Shown here piece after piece: positions 44,770 through 52,034 of a stretch of 64,000 bases of DNA (its first letter is position 1; every line of letters begins with the position of its first letter). Location of the stretch: NCBI RefSeq assembly GCF_009689005.1, contig NZ_AP021879.1, positions 6,171,724 through 6,235,723 of the forward strand. The letters run 5' to 3'. The notes under the pieces are model-generated. The model was not told where the DNA came from. It made no database searches and worked only from the letters and a program-made list of their open reading frames with translations. A program made the translations under genes and the position numbers. The stretch comes from Desulfosarcina ovata subsp. ovata (GTDB taxonomy: Bacteria; Desulfobacterota; Desulfobacteria; Desulfobacterales; Desulfosarcinaceae).

Positions 44770-45380
44770 GGTGCTTTTTCCTGTTGGTGTCCGGTTGCCG
44801 CGAGGCGGCCGGAAACAGCCGGTTCGACGGTAAAGAAGCGGTGCAGGCGGTCAAATCGCAGCGCGTTGTCCGTCCCGTAGCGCGTCAGTCCGGAGACAAT
44901 TTCATCGACACTCTTTTCATGCCGGCCACTGTCACTCTTGGAGAAAAACTTGTCGGCATAGCAGATCAAGCGTTCTTCCACGGTGATGGGAAGCATCTCC
45001 CGCAGCGGCAGGGGGATGTTCTGCGCCTTGATCTGCCGGGCAGTGATTCCCGTGCCCACATGACGCTCGCAGACCCATGCGTGTCGAATGAGCCCCAGGC
45101 GGTTGAGAATCGTCCGGCCCTCAACGCCGTGGCAGACATAGGGCAGGGGGCCGGTACAGCCCAATGAGGGGCAGTGGGTACGGCCGATACCGATATCGTG
45201 GAGCATGGCCGCCTGGTAGACGAACGTGCGGTCCGCATCCAGCCAGGCTGACCGATCGAGCACGGCCAGGGCTTTGGCGGCCACCTGCTCACCGTGCTGC
45301 AGCAAGAGCTTCCGGGTCAAACTTCCGCGTGGGTAAAGCTCCGTGATAATGGTTTCCGGATCCGGTATGATGTCAGCCAT
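44763..45380 (-). CDS. HD-domain phosphohydrolase
   Basis: A 205-residue protein with one HD domain; the metal-binding motif is MLHDIGIGRTHCP at about residues 59-71, and further conserved His are in the LIRHAWVCERHVGTG region. Members of this group are annotated as HDIG-domain or uncharacterised phosphohydrolases acting on small nucleotides. It overlaps thiE by 7 bp and starts 8 bp after the prfB end. The substrate is unknown; there is no c-di-GMP-type HD-GYP motif. Confidence 0.78.
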   Translation of the reverse strand: MADIIPDPETIITELYPRGSLTRKLLLQHGEQVAAKALAVLDRSAWLDADRTFVYQAAMLHDIGIGRTHCPSLGCTGPLPYVCHGVEGRTILNRLGLIRHAWVCERHVGTGITARQIKAQNIPLPLREMLPITVEERLICYADKFFSKSDSGRHEKSVDEIVSGLTRYGTDNALRFDRLHRFFTVEPAVSGRLAATGHQQEKAPC

Positions 45381-45388
45381 TTTACCGA

Positions 45389-46487
45389 TCAGGCCTTTCC
45401 CGACAGCAGCACGCCCTCGATGAACACATCGATATCCCCATCCAGCACGCTGTTCACATTGCCCACATCCAGGCCAATGCGATGGTCCTTGACCATCTGG
45501 TAGGGGTGCAGCACGTAGGAGCGGATCTGGCTGCCCCAGGCAATGTCGTCCTTGCCGTCGTGGATTTCCTGCAGGCGCTCATCCTGTTTGCGTTTTTCCG
45601 CTTCGTAAAGGCGCGCCTTGAGGACCTTCATGGCCATGTCCTTGTTGCGGTGCTGGGATTTTTCCTGCTGGCACTGGACCACGATGCCGGTGGGCAGGTG
45701 GGTGATGCGCACCGCACTGCTGGTCTTGTTGACATGCTGGCCGCCGGCGCCGCTGGCACGAAAGACATCGATGCGCAGGTCTTTATCATCCACGTCGATC
45801 GCGATCTCGTTGTCCAGTTCCGGATAGACGAAAACGGAAGCAAAGGAGGTGTGGCGCTTGCCGCTGGCGTTGAAGGGCGAAATCCTGACCAGGCGGTGCA
45901 CCCCGCTCTCCGATTTGAGGTAGCCATAGGCAAACTGGCCCGTTACCGTGAAGGTGACACTTTTAATGCCCGCCTCGTCACCCGGCTGGAAATCGATGAC
46001 ATTGGATTTGAACCCTTTGCTTTCCACCCAACGCAGGTACATGCGAAAAAGCATTTCAGCCCAGTCCTGGGCTTCGGTACCACCGGCACCGGCGTTGATC
46101 GAAAGGATGGCATTGTTGGCATCGTCGTCACCGTCTAGCATCGTATTCAAGGAGAACTGGTGAATCCGCCGCCCCAGTTCATGGATCTGATCCGCCGCCT
46201 CCTGGGTGGTGTCGGCGTCGGCCTCCTCAACGGCCAGTTCCAGGAGAATACCGGCATCCTCAAGGTCTTTTTCCAATGTGTGGAACGTATCAATGCGCTG
46301 GCTGAGCAGGGTGCGTTCTTTCAGAATCGCCGTGGTGGCGTCAGGGTTGTCCCAGAACCCGTCACGGGCAATTTCGGCTTCGATCTCCTGGAGTCGTTTC
46401 TCCTGGCTGTCCAGGTCAAAGATACTCCTTCAGCTGGTCAAGTTTTTGTCGATGGTCTTTGATGGTCTGTTTGGCTTCCGTGCTCAT
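45389..46487 (-). CDS. prfB: Peptide chain release factor 2 with programmed +1 frameshift
   Basis: RF2 of 365 residues, made from 23 codons (46487-46419), a +1 slip at an in-frame TGA (46418-46416), and 342 further codons (46417-45389). The shift site reads AGGAGTATCTTTGAC: an SD-like AGGAG, the slippery CTT and the TGA followed by C. This is the classical autoregulatory signal; the same context is known for E. coli RF2. The GGQ motif is in GAGGQHVNKTSS and SPF in RISPFNASG. RF2 ends translation at UGA and UAA, so it also competes with selenocysteine insertion. ATG with AAGGAG upstream. Confidence 0.95.
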
Positions 46488-46503
46488 CTTTGTATCTCCT
46501 TCG

Positions 46504-46583
46504 GTCAACCGCGGTTGACGTGTTGTTTGATCCGGTTCACCATTGAACCGGCCTATTATCCGTGCCTGTCCAAAACATGGACA
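46504..46583. promoter_or_regulatory. Cluster of dyads between lnt and prfB
   Basis: Three symmetrical sequences lie in 80 bp. GTCAACCGCGGTTGAC (46504-46519) is a perfect 16-bp palindrome 17 bp upstream of prfB. CCGGTTCA/TGAACCGG (46532-46551) has a 4-nt loop. TGTCCA/TGGACA (46567-46583) is next to the lnt stop. On the minus strand TTGTCC and GATAAT, 18 bp apart, may be the prfB promoter. Operator or terminator roles are not resolved. Confidence 0.4.
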
Positions 46584-46593
46584 AATGGGTCAT

Positions 46594-48183
46594 TTATGGA
46601 CGGGCGTTCTTTTTCTTATTATCGTTTCCTGCCGCCCGCCAGGCAAGCCCCATGAGGGTTCCCATGACAAATAAACATACCAGGGGCAGCAGATCGCCCA
46701 TGCGGGTGTAAAAGCTTTTTTCAGACAGCACGAGAACATCGTCGACGATCACGGCATCCGCGAACAGATCCGTACGCCGCACAACGCGGCCGACCGGATC
46801 CACGACTCCGCTGATCCCCGTATTGGCCGCCCTCACCAGGCTGCGGCGATTTTCGACGGCGCGTAACGCCGCCATGCTAAAATGTTGGTAGGTGGCGCTG
46901 CTGCGGCCAAACCAGGCGTCGTTGGTCAGATTGACCAGCAGCCCGGCATTGTTTTTCACCAGGGAGCGGCAAAGCCCCGGGAAAATGATTTCAAAACAGA
47001 TCTGTACCCCGATTTTCGGGTGGTCCGGTCCCCAGGCAAGTGTGCGGCCCTTCTCGCCTGCTGAGAAATCACCCACCTGGGCCACCATTTTGCCCACGAA
47101 GGACAACAGCCCCTTTAAGGGGACATACTCTCCGAAGGGCACCAGGTGTACCTTGTCGTAACGGCCGGCAACACTGCCGTCAGGCGCCACCAGATAGGCA
47201 CTGTTGTAATATTCAGGCCGGCCGGCCGTCCCTCTCTGGACGCTGGGACTGCCCACCAGCAGCGGAACCCCCGACTGCCGCACGGCATCGGTCACCATGC
47301 CGGTCAGTTTGGGGCTGGCTTTGAAATAAAAGGGTGTCGCCGTTTCCGGCCACACCACCAGGTCCGGCTGGCGGGCGACTGCCGAGCGGGTCAGGTCCAG
47401 ATATTTTTTGGTGGTGCGGATCTGAAATGCCGGATCCCATTTGACGGCCTGGTCGATGTTGCCCTGAATGACGGCCACCCGCGTCGATGGGGCAACCGCC
47501 ATGGCTGCATCCATTGCGGCAATCCGGTGCCGGCCATAGAGGACGCTGAGGCCGATCAGGACCAGCGCCAGGGCGGCGGCCCTGACCACCTGCCGCCGTT
47601 CCAGCACGACGCCGTTCCAGGCTTTACCGGCAGCAAAGAGCAGCAACAGGTAAATGGCTGCATTGACCAGCAGCACCAGAAAAGAGATGCCGTACACCCC
47701 GAACATATCGGCGATCTGAATGATCGGCAAGCGGTTGAACTGGGAATATCCCACCAGCGACCATGGAAAACCGGTCAGCAGAAATGTGCGCGCATATTCC
47801 AGAGCCACCCAGAAAACCGGTGCCAGCAGAATCAGATGAACCGGCTTATGACAGCACCGCACCAGGGCCATGGCGAAGATTCCCGGGAAGAGGGCCAGAT
47901 AGGCGGCCAGCAGCACCAGCAGGGAGACGCATTGCCACCAGGGCAGGTAGCCGTACACACGCATGGTGAACACCACCCAGTACAGTAGGGTGAGGTAGTG
48001 CGCCAGGCCCGCGAGCATCCCGGTCCTGAACGCCGCCGTGGGCGTGAGCCCCCGAAGCGCCGCCAGCAGGGGAACCAGGGCAAACCAGGCGAGAAGCGAA
48101 ATTCCGATCTTGGGAAAGGCCGCGGTGAGCAAAATCCCGCTGAGACCGGCCAACGTCCCGGCTTTTTTCAATCCGGTGGCCAC
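46594..48183 (-). CDS. lnt: Apolipoprotein N-acyltransferase
   Basis: A 529-residue membrane enzyme that adds the third acyl chain to lipoproteins. Multiple N-terminal hydrophobic helices (about residues 5-215) are followed by a nitrilase-type catalytic domain (about 230-500). The catalytic Glu is in VVWPETATPFYF, the Lys in YDKVHLVPFGEYVP and the Cys in VQICFEIIFPGL. The start is taken as GTG at 48183, one base after the stop of the upstream gene and behind GAGGG; a longer frame upstream runs through that gene. The length fits Lnt (about 510-540). Confidence 0.9.
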   Translation of the reverse strand: MATGLKKAGTLAGLSGILLTAAFPKIGISLLAWFALVPLLAALRGLTPTAAFRTGMLAGLAHYLTLLYWVVFTMRVYGYLPWWQCVSLLVLLAAYLALFPGIFAMALVRCCHKPVHLILLAPVFWVALEYARTFLLTGFPWSLVGYSQFNRLPIIQIADMFGVYGISFLVLLVNAAIYLLLLFAAGKAWNGVVLERRQVVRAAALALVLIGLSVLYGRHRIAAMDAAMAVAPSTRVAVIQGNIDQAVKWDPAFQIRTTKKYLDLTRSAVARQPDLVVWPETATPFYFKASPKLTGMVTDAVRQSGVPLLVGSPSVQRGTAGRPEYYNSAYLVAPDGSVAGRYDKVHLVPFGEYVPLKGLLSFVGKMVAQVGDFSAGEKGRTLAWGPDHPKIGVQICFEIIFPGLCRSLVKNNAGLLVNLTNDAWFGRSSATYQHFSMAALRAVENRRSLVRAANTGISGVVDPVGRVVRRTDLFADAVIVDDVLVLSEKSFYTRMGDLLPLVCLFVMGTLMGLAWRAAGNDNKKKNARP

Positions 48184-48184
48184 G

Positions 48185-48712
48185 TCAACCCTCGACCGTA
48201 ACCGCCGGACCGAGGTACTCCCGTACCGCGTCGATGGTATGGACGAACATCTTGCTGCCGGCCAGAATGGTGCAGGCATCGTCCCTGTCGCCGCAGACGC
48301 CGGCAAACGCGGGACCGATGGCCAGCGCCGGCTGGTCGATCCCCTCAGCCGAATCCAGCGCAGCGACATAGTAGTCGAGACGTTGTTTGAGAATATCGAA
48401 GTAGTCGATGTCCGTTCCCACGGTCAAGGATGCCGAACTGGAAAGGGTTTCCGAAAAAGCCCGCACATGCTCCCAGAACTGTTGGCCAAGGGGGGCTTTG
48501 AGGGCGCTGTCGCCCAGGAAAAAGGCGATGGCCCAACCCACGGAGATAATCCGCAGGATCTGAATTTCGTATTCGAGGGCCACCCGTTTTTCCGGAACAT
48601 CAAACGGCAGGCGATCGAGAATCGTGTTCATATCACCCCGGTCGATGGCAAACTGGAACAGCTCATTGCCAGCCCGGGGTACATCATTGTCCGTATTTTC
48701 GGTATCGCTCAT
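48185..48712 (-). CDS. Hypothetical protein upstream of lnt
   Basis: A 175-residue protein that I do not recognise. It is acidic, without a signal peptide, and largely helical. The middle part EIQILRIISVGWAIAFFLG has a hydrophobic patch but no clear membrane helix. Its stop is one base from the lnt start, so the two genes are very probably cotranscribed and coupled. It may be a lineage-specific partner of the lipoprotein pathway; that is speculation from position only. Confidence 0.6.
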   Translation of the reverse strand: MSDTENTDNDVPRAGNELFQFAIDRGDMNTILDRLPFDVPEKRVALEYEIQILRIISVGWAIAFFLGDSALKAPLGQQFWEHVRAFSETLSSSASLTVGTDIDYFDILKQRLDYYVAALDSAEGIDQPALAIGPAFAGVCGDRDDACTILAGSKMFVHTIDAVREYLGPAVTVEG

Positions 48713-49036
48713 CGATTTTCATATCAGAAGGCTGTGCGGTCTGCCCGTCGATACCGACGGCGACAACGCTAAGTGCGAATGCGGCGGCCGGCATTGCCCG
48801 CTATCCCGGACAGCCCGCCCCGCGGCCATTGAAATCGGCGTCACTTTAATTCAGCCGTAGCGGCAAGTCAAGCAGCCTTAATGACCGGTGAAAACCCGAA
48901 TGGGCCATTGATGACCGGTACCGTCCTTCTGGAAGCGCATGGAAAAATATGGCATCGACATCCGCCGCGATGTCAGTTGATTCCTTCGCGATTTTCTGCA
49001 TGGAGACCGGCCGCTGATAAAACCGGTTGACATTTG
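48713..49036. other. Intergenic region upstream of the XRE regulator
   Basis: No supported gene in this stretch. It carries the divergent start regions of the 48185-48712 gene (minus) and of the XRE regulator (plus). TTGACA at 49027-49032 is a plausible -35 element directly upstream of the first of three regulatory palindromes. No good -10 was found at the usual spacing. Confidence 0.4.
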
Positions 49037-49051
49037 TACCACACTGTGGCA
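49037..49051. promoter_or_regulatory. XRE operator copy 1 (upstream of the XRE gene)
   Basis: TACCACACTGTGGCA, a near-perfect 15-bp palindrome of the pattern TACCACA-N-TGTGGTA (one arm mismatch). It lies 156 bp upstream of the XRE gene and 5 bp after TTGACA. Two further copies are at 49612-49626 and 51353-51367. Three occurrences in 2.3 kb around one regulator gene make a specific operator likely. Confidence 0.72.
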
Positions 49052-49207
49052 ACCAGAATTTTCTTGGTCTTTTGCTCATTTGTTGCTGGCCGCAAGGGTG
49101 TGGCCGGCAACGCTTGGTGGCACGACCCGTGGCGTGAAATCGTATTGCCAACACCCATCCTGCCGGCTGGCTGCCGTGCAGAGACGGTTATTTGTAAGCT
49201 GAGGCCC

Positions 49208-49606
49208 ATGGACAGCAAACTTTTCAGCACCTACCGAAAAAAACTGAACAAAACCCAGAAACAGATGGCTCAGCTGCTGGGCACCTCCATCAAGGCCATC
49301 CACAGCTACGAACAGGGCTGGCGGTCCATCCCCGTGCATGTGGAACGTCAGCTCTATTTTCTGCTCACTCAGAAATTGTGTACCGACAACGGCGACGGCC
49401 CCTGCTGGACCCAGCGGCACTGTGAGCCGGAGCAGCGGGAACTGTGCCCGGCCTGGGAGTTTAACGGCGGCGAGCACTGCTGGTTCATCAACGGCACCAT
49501 CTGTGACGGCGTCGTGCATAATTCATGGAAAGAGAAAATGGAGTTGTGCCATACCTGTGCTGTGTTCAAAGCGATTCTGAAAAAAATCGACGCCCATCCA
49601 TATTAA
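49208..49606 (+). CDS. XRE-family regulator with Cys-rich C-terminus
   Basis: A 132-residue regulator. A Cro/C1-type helix-turn-helix spans about residues 8-60 (KTQKQMAQLLGTSIKAIHSYEQGW). The C-terminal half has conserved-looking Cys in CWTQRHCEPEQRELCPAWEF, EHCWF, GTICDG and ELCHTC, which could bind a metal or an Fe-S cluster and make it a redox or metal sensor. ATG at 49208 is chosen because the frame before it carries no domain and the helix-turn-helix starts just after. Palindromic sites TACCACA-N-TGTGGTA lie before and after it and upstream of the RseC-like gene, so it is the probable cognate regulator. Confidence 0.78.
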   Translation: MDSKLFSTYRKKLNKTQKQMAQLLGTSIKAIHSYEQGWRSIPVHVERQLYFLLTQKLCTDNGDGPCWTQRHCEPEQRELCPAWEFNGGEHCWFINGTICDGVVHNSWKEKMELCHTCAVFKAILKKIDAHPY

Positions 49607-49611
49607 AAAAA

Positions 49612-49626
49612 CACCACATTGTGGTA
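49612..49626. promoter_or_regulatory. XRE operator copy 2 (after the XRE gene)
   Basis: CACCACATTGTGGTA, with an ACCACA-T-TGTGGT core that is a perfect palindrome, begins 6 bp after the XRE stop codon. A promoter follows immediately: TTGACA (49636-49641) and TATTGT (49659-49664) with 17-bp spacing. It could govern the structured leader and hisE-hisG downstream. Confidence 0.72.
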
Positions 49627-49635
49627 ATTTTCTGC

Positions 49636-49664
49636 TTGACAGTCATGGGGGACGCCCTTATTGT
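49636..49664 (+). promoter_or_regulatory. Sigma-70-type promoter downstream of XRE operator 2
   Basis: TTGACA (49636-49641, perfect -35) and TATTGT (49659-49664) are 17 bp apart. It starts 10 bp after the operator palindrome and would produce a transcript beginning near 49671, with a 260-nt leader before hisE. Confidence 0.6.
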
Positions 49665-49670
49665 TGTATC

Positions 49671-49850
49671 TAACACCCCATATGCACTACTCAATCCCTC
49701 TACCCTCGGCGGCTCTGCCAAATTACCCCACACCGGCAGAGCCGTCCTACCTTTTATGATCCCCAGGATTTGTTGCCTGGCATTGTTTGCCAACCGGTTT
49801 TCTGTTAAAAGTGACAGATTCGCCAAAACCGACCCGACCCGTGTCGGGCC
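49671..49850 (+). ncRNA. Candidate structured leader or small RNA
   Basis: Three hairpins follow one another between the promoter near 49636 and hisE. CGGCTCTGCC/GGCAGAGCCG (49710-49719 with 49735-49744) is a perfect 10-bp stem. TGGCA/TGCCA (49778-49792) and CCCGAC/GTCGGG (49833-49848) are shorter. No reading frame is convincing. It could be a small RNA, a leader that controls hisE-hisG, or neither; no run of His codons typical of a his attenuator is present. Confidence 0.3.
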
Positions 49851-49931
49851 TGCGCGTTGCAAAATGGCGGTTCAGGTGTGTCGCCCGGGCTGTCTGCGGA
49901 TTCGTTACAATGGAAAGATAAAGGACAACCC

Positions 49932-50201
49932 ATGGCCATGAAATCATTTGAAGCCCTTTTTGCCGAACTCCAGGCCAAGGCAGCTTGCCAGGATCCCCAA
50001 TCGGGAACGGTTCAACTATTGGAAAAAGGGGTCCACACCATTGGCAAAAAGGTGATCGAAGAGGCCGGTGAAGTGTGGATGGCCGCCGAGCACGAAGGTC
50101 GCCAACGGACGGCCGAAGAGATTTCGCAGCTGCTTTACCACATCCAGGTGATGATGATCGCCTGCGGTCTGGAGCTGGAAGATGTCTACCGGTATCTGTA
50201 G
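49932..50201 (+). CDS. hisE: Phosphoribosyl-ATP pyrophosphatase
   Basis: An 89-residue protein for the second step of histidine biosynthesis, hydrolysing phosphoribosyl-ATP. It has the MazG-like all-helical fold with the metal motif GKKVIEEAGEVWMA (about residues 37-50) and the C-terminal QLLYHIQVMMIACGLELEDVYRYL. The start is taken at 49932 behind AAAGGAC; the frame runs further upstream without similarity. hisG follows 106 bp downstream. Here hisE is separate and not fused to hisI. Confidence 0.93.
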   Translation: MAMKSFEALFAELQAKAACQDPQSGTVQLLEKGVHTIGKKVIEEAGEVWMAAEHEGRQRTAEEISQLLYHIQVMMIACGLELEDVYRYL

Positions 50202-50307
50202 GTGACGTAATCAAATGATCACCTTGTTCTCACACCCTGCTAACCATGCGTGATTATGATCATGCCTGCGATCACCGATTCCGCTTGCTTAAAGGATAGA
50301 TACGACC

Positions 50308-51156
50308 ATGTTGAAAATCGCGCTTCCCAACAAAGGCTCCCTTTCCGAAGACGCCGTCCAACTGATTCGGGAGGCTGGCTATAACTGTCGTCGCTACAGC
50401 CGGGAACTGATTATCTGTGACAGCCGCAACCAGGTGGAATTTGTTTTTCTGCGTCCCCGTGACATTGCCATTTATGTGAGCAAGGGTATTTTGGATCTGG
50501 GCGTGACCGGCCGGGACCTGACCCAGGACAGCGGCGCGGATGTCGAGGAACTGCTTCCGTTGGGGTTTGGTCGATCCGATTTCTGCTATGCCGTGCCGGA
50601 TGACACCGGGCTGACACCGGACCAATTGGCCGGCCGGCGCATTGCCACGTCCTATCCCCAATTGGTGAGCGAGGATCTCCAGCGCCGCGGATTCCAGGCG
50701 GAAATTATCCGATTGGACGGTGCCGTGGAAATCTCCGTCCGTCTGGGGGTAGCCGATGCCATTGCCGATGTGGTGCAGACCGGTCGGACCCTTCACGCCG
50801 CCGGGCTCAAAGTCGTGGGGGAGCCGCTCCTGCAAAGCGAGGCAATCCTGGTGGCCCGCAGCCAGGCGATTACCGCCAACGAGGCCGTATATCTGTTTAT
50901 CGAGCGCATCCGTGGCATTGTCGTGGCCCGGGAATACGTGATGGTCGAGTACGACATCCCCGAGGCCATGCTGGAAATGGCCTGTGTGGTCACCCCTGGA
51001 ATCGAATCCCCAACAGTCTCGCCGCTGAGCAAAAAAGGGTGGGTGGCCGTCAAGTCCATGTCCCGCCAGCAGGACGTCAACCCGATCATGGATCGACTCA
51101 CCAAGCTCGGCGCCAAGGGGATCATCGTTACCGATATTCGGACCTGCCGTATTTAG
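50308..51156 (+). CDS. hisG: ATP phosphoribosyltransferase, long form
   Basis: A 282-residue HisG, catalysing the first step of histidine biosynthesis from ATP and PRPP. The start MLKIALPNKGSLSEDAVQL is characteristic. The PRPP motif is in DAIADVVQTGRTLHAAGL (about 150-167), and the C-terminal regulatory domain (about 210-282, with PTVSPLSKKGWVAVKSM) binds histidine. The long form is feedback-inhibited and needs no HisZ. It lies next to hisE. Confidence 0.93.
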   Translation: MLKIALPNKGSLSEDAVQLIREAGYNCRRYSRELIICDSRNQVEFVFLRPRDIAIYVSKGILDLGVTGRDLTQDSGADVEELLPLGFGRSDFCYAVPDDTGLTPDQLAGRRIATSYPQLVSEDLQRRGFQAEIIRLDGAVEISVRLGVADAIADVVQTGRTLHAAGLKVVGEPLLQSEAILVARSQAITANEAVYLFIERIRGIVVAREYVMVEYDIPEAMLEMACVVTPGIESPTVSPLSKKGWVAVKSMSRQQDVNPIMDRLTKLGAKGIIVTDIRTCRI

Positions 51157-51324
51157 CCCCGGTACCCTTCTGTCTTTTCAGGCTGACCACTGCCCTGTAT
51201 TGCAGGTCGATGCTGCTGTCTGCTACCCGACGCCATCCATGCCGGTGGCCTGGGAGCGGGACCCGCTTCCCAGCTTCCAGAAATATCCGTGTTTGTTCAT
51301 ACACCGTGGCCGGATTCAATCCTG

Positions 51325-51352
51325 TTGAAAAAGGAAAATCCGTTCTTATGTT
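51325..51352 (+). promoter_or_regulatory. Sigma-70-type promoter of the RseC-like gene
   Basis: TTGAAA (51325-51330) and TATGTT (51347-51352) are 16 bp apart, 32 bp upstream of the start codon. The operator palindrome at 51353-51367 begins immediately after the -10 and covers the expected transcription start, a repressor position. Confidence 0.6.
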
Positions 51353-51367
51353 TACCACATTGTGGTA
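51353..51367. promoter_or_regulatory. XRE operator copy 3 (upstream of the RseC-like gene)
   Basis: TACCACATTGTGGTA, a perfect 15-bp palindrome with a central T, 16 bp upstream of the ATG at 51384 and just before the ribosome binding site AAAGGAGG. It repeats the two sites around the XRE gene 2 kb upstream. Confidence 0.78.
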
Positions 51368-51383
51368 TCAAAGGAGGTGTCCC

Positions 51384-51875
51384 ATGGCTCAGACGATTGC
51401 GATCGTGGTGGAAACGGGCGATGACGGTCAGGCAATGGTGGTGGCCGAAAAGCGTCAGGGGTGCGGCAGCTGCGGTGCGTTTGGACAATGCCATGGCGGC
51501 CGGGCCGGCCAGGGTGAACGGTCCGCAGCGCGCAATCAGGCCCACGCCGCCGTGGGCGACCGGGTGACCCTGACGGTGGCCACAGGAACTCTCCTGTCCC
51601 GACTGGCGGTCCTCTATCTGGTTCCGGTGGGAGGCATGCTGGCCGGCGCATTCATGGGCATGCTTACCACGAGTACGGAAAATGGCGCCGGCAACGGTCA
51701 CAGCATCGCCTTCAGTCTGGCCGGTTTCTTGCTGGGTTTTGCGGTTTCCGTTTTTATTTCCCGAATCTGGTCGTCGCGCCGGCCGGTTGTTCCGGTGATT
51801 ACCCGCATCATCAATGCCAAATCCAATTTCCCCGCGGCCGGGACAACAGAGGGGTGTTCGTACGGAAAGCACTAA
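51384..51875 (+). CDS. RseC/MucC-family membrane protein
   Basis: A 163-residue protein of the RseC/MucC family. The N-terminal Cys cluster CGSCGAFGQCHGG (about residues 27-39) is the family's candidate metal or Fe-S site. Two hydrophobic helices follow (about 71-93 and 106-130). In other bacteria RseC is involved in the reduction of the [2Fe-2S] cluster of SoxR or in electron transfer with Rnf-like complexes. The start at 51384 has AAAGGAGG upstream. The promoter carries the XRE operator. Its possible link to the rnf operon 22 kb away is inference. Confidence 0.82.
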   Translation: MAQTIAIVVETGDDGQAMVVAEKRQGCGSCGAFGQCHGGRAGQGERSAARNQAHAAVGDRVTLTVATGTLLSRLAVLYLVPVGGMLAGAFMGMLTTSTENGAGNGHSIAFSLAGFLLGFAVSVFISRIWSSRRPVVPVITRIINAKSNFPAAGTTEGCSYGKH

Positions 51876-52034
51876 ACCCTCAAAATGAGGATTTCCTTCC
51901 CGGAATCAACAGAATTCACCAAAAAATTCTATTGTCTCCCCCCCTGCATGCCGATATGTGCTATGATAAAAAAATAAAACCATCGCCATTATCGTTCCTG
52001 AATTTTTTAAAACTGACACATAGCCATCACCGAA

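Noticed and set aside
44125..45388. TPP riboswitch in front of the thiE operon
   Set aside because: No THI-box-like sequence appears in the short gaps; the HD gene starts 8 bp after prfB.
49671..49931. Histidine attenuator in front of hisE
   Set aside because: No leader frame with a run of His codons and no terminator/anti-terminator pair are seen; only hairpins.
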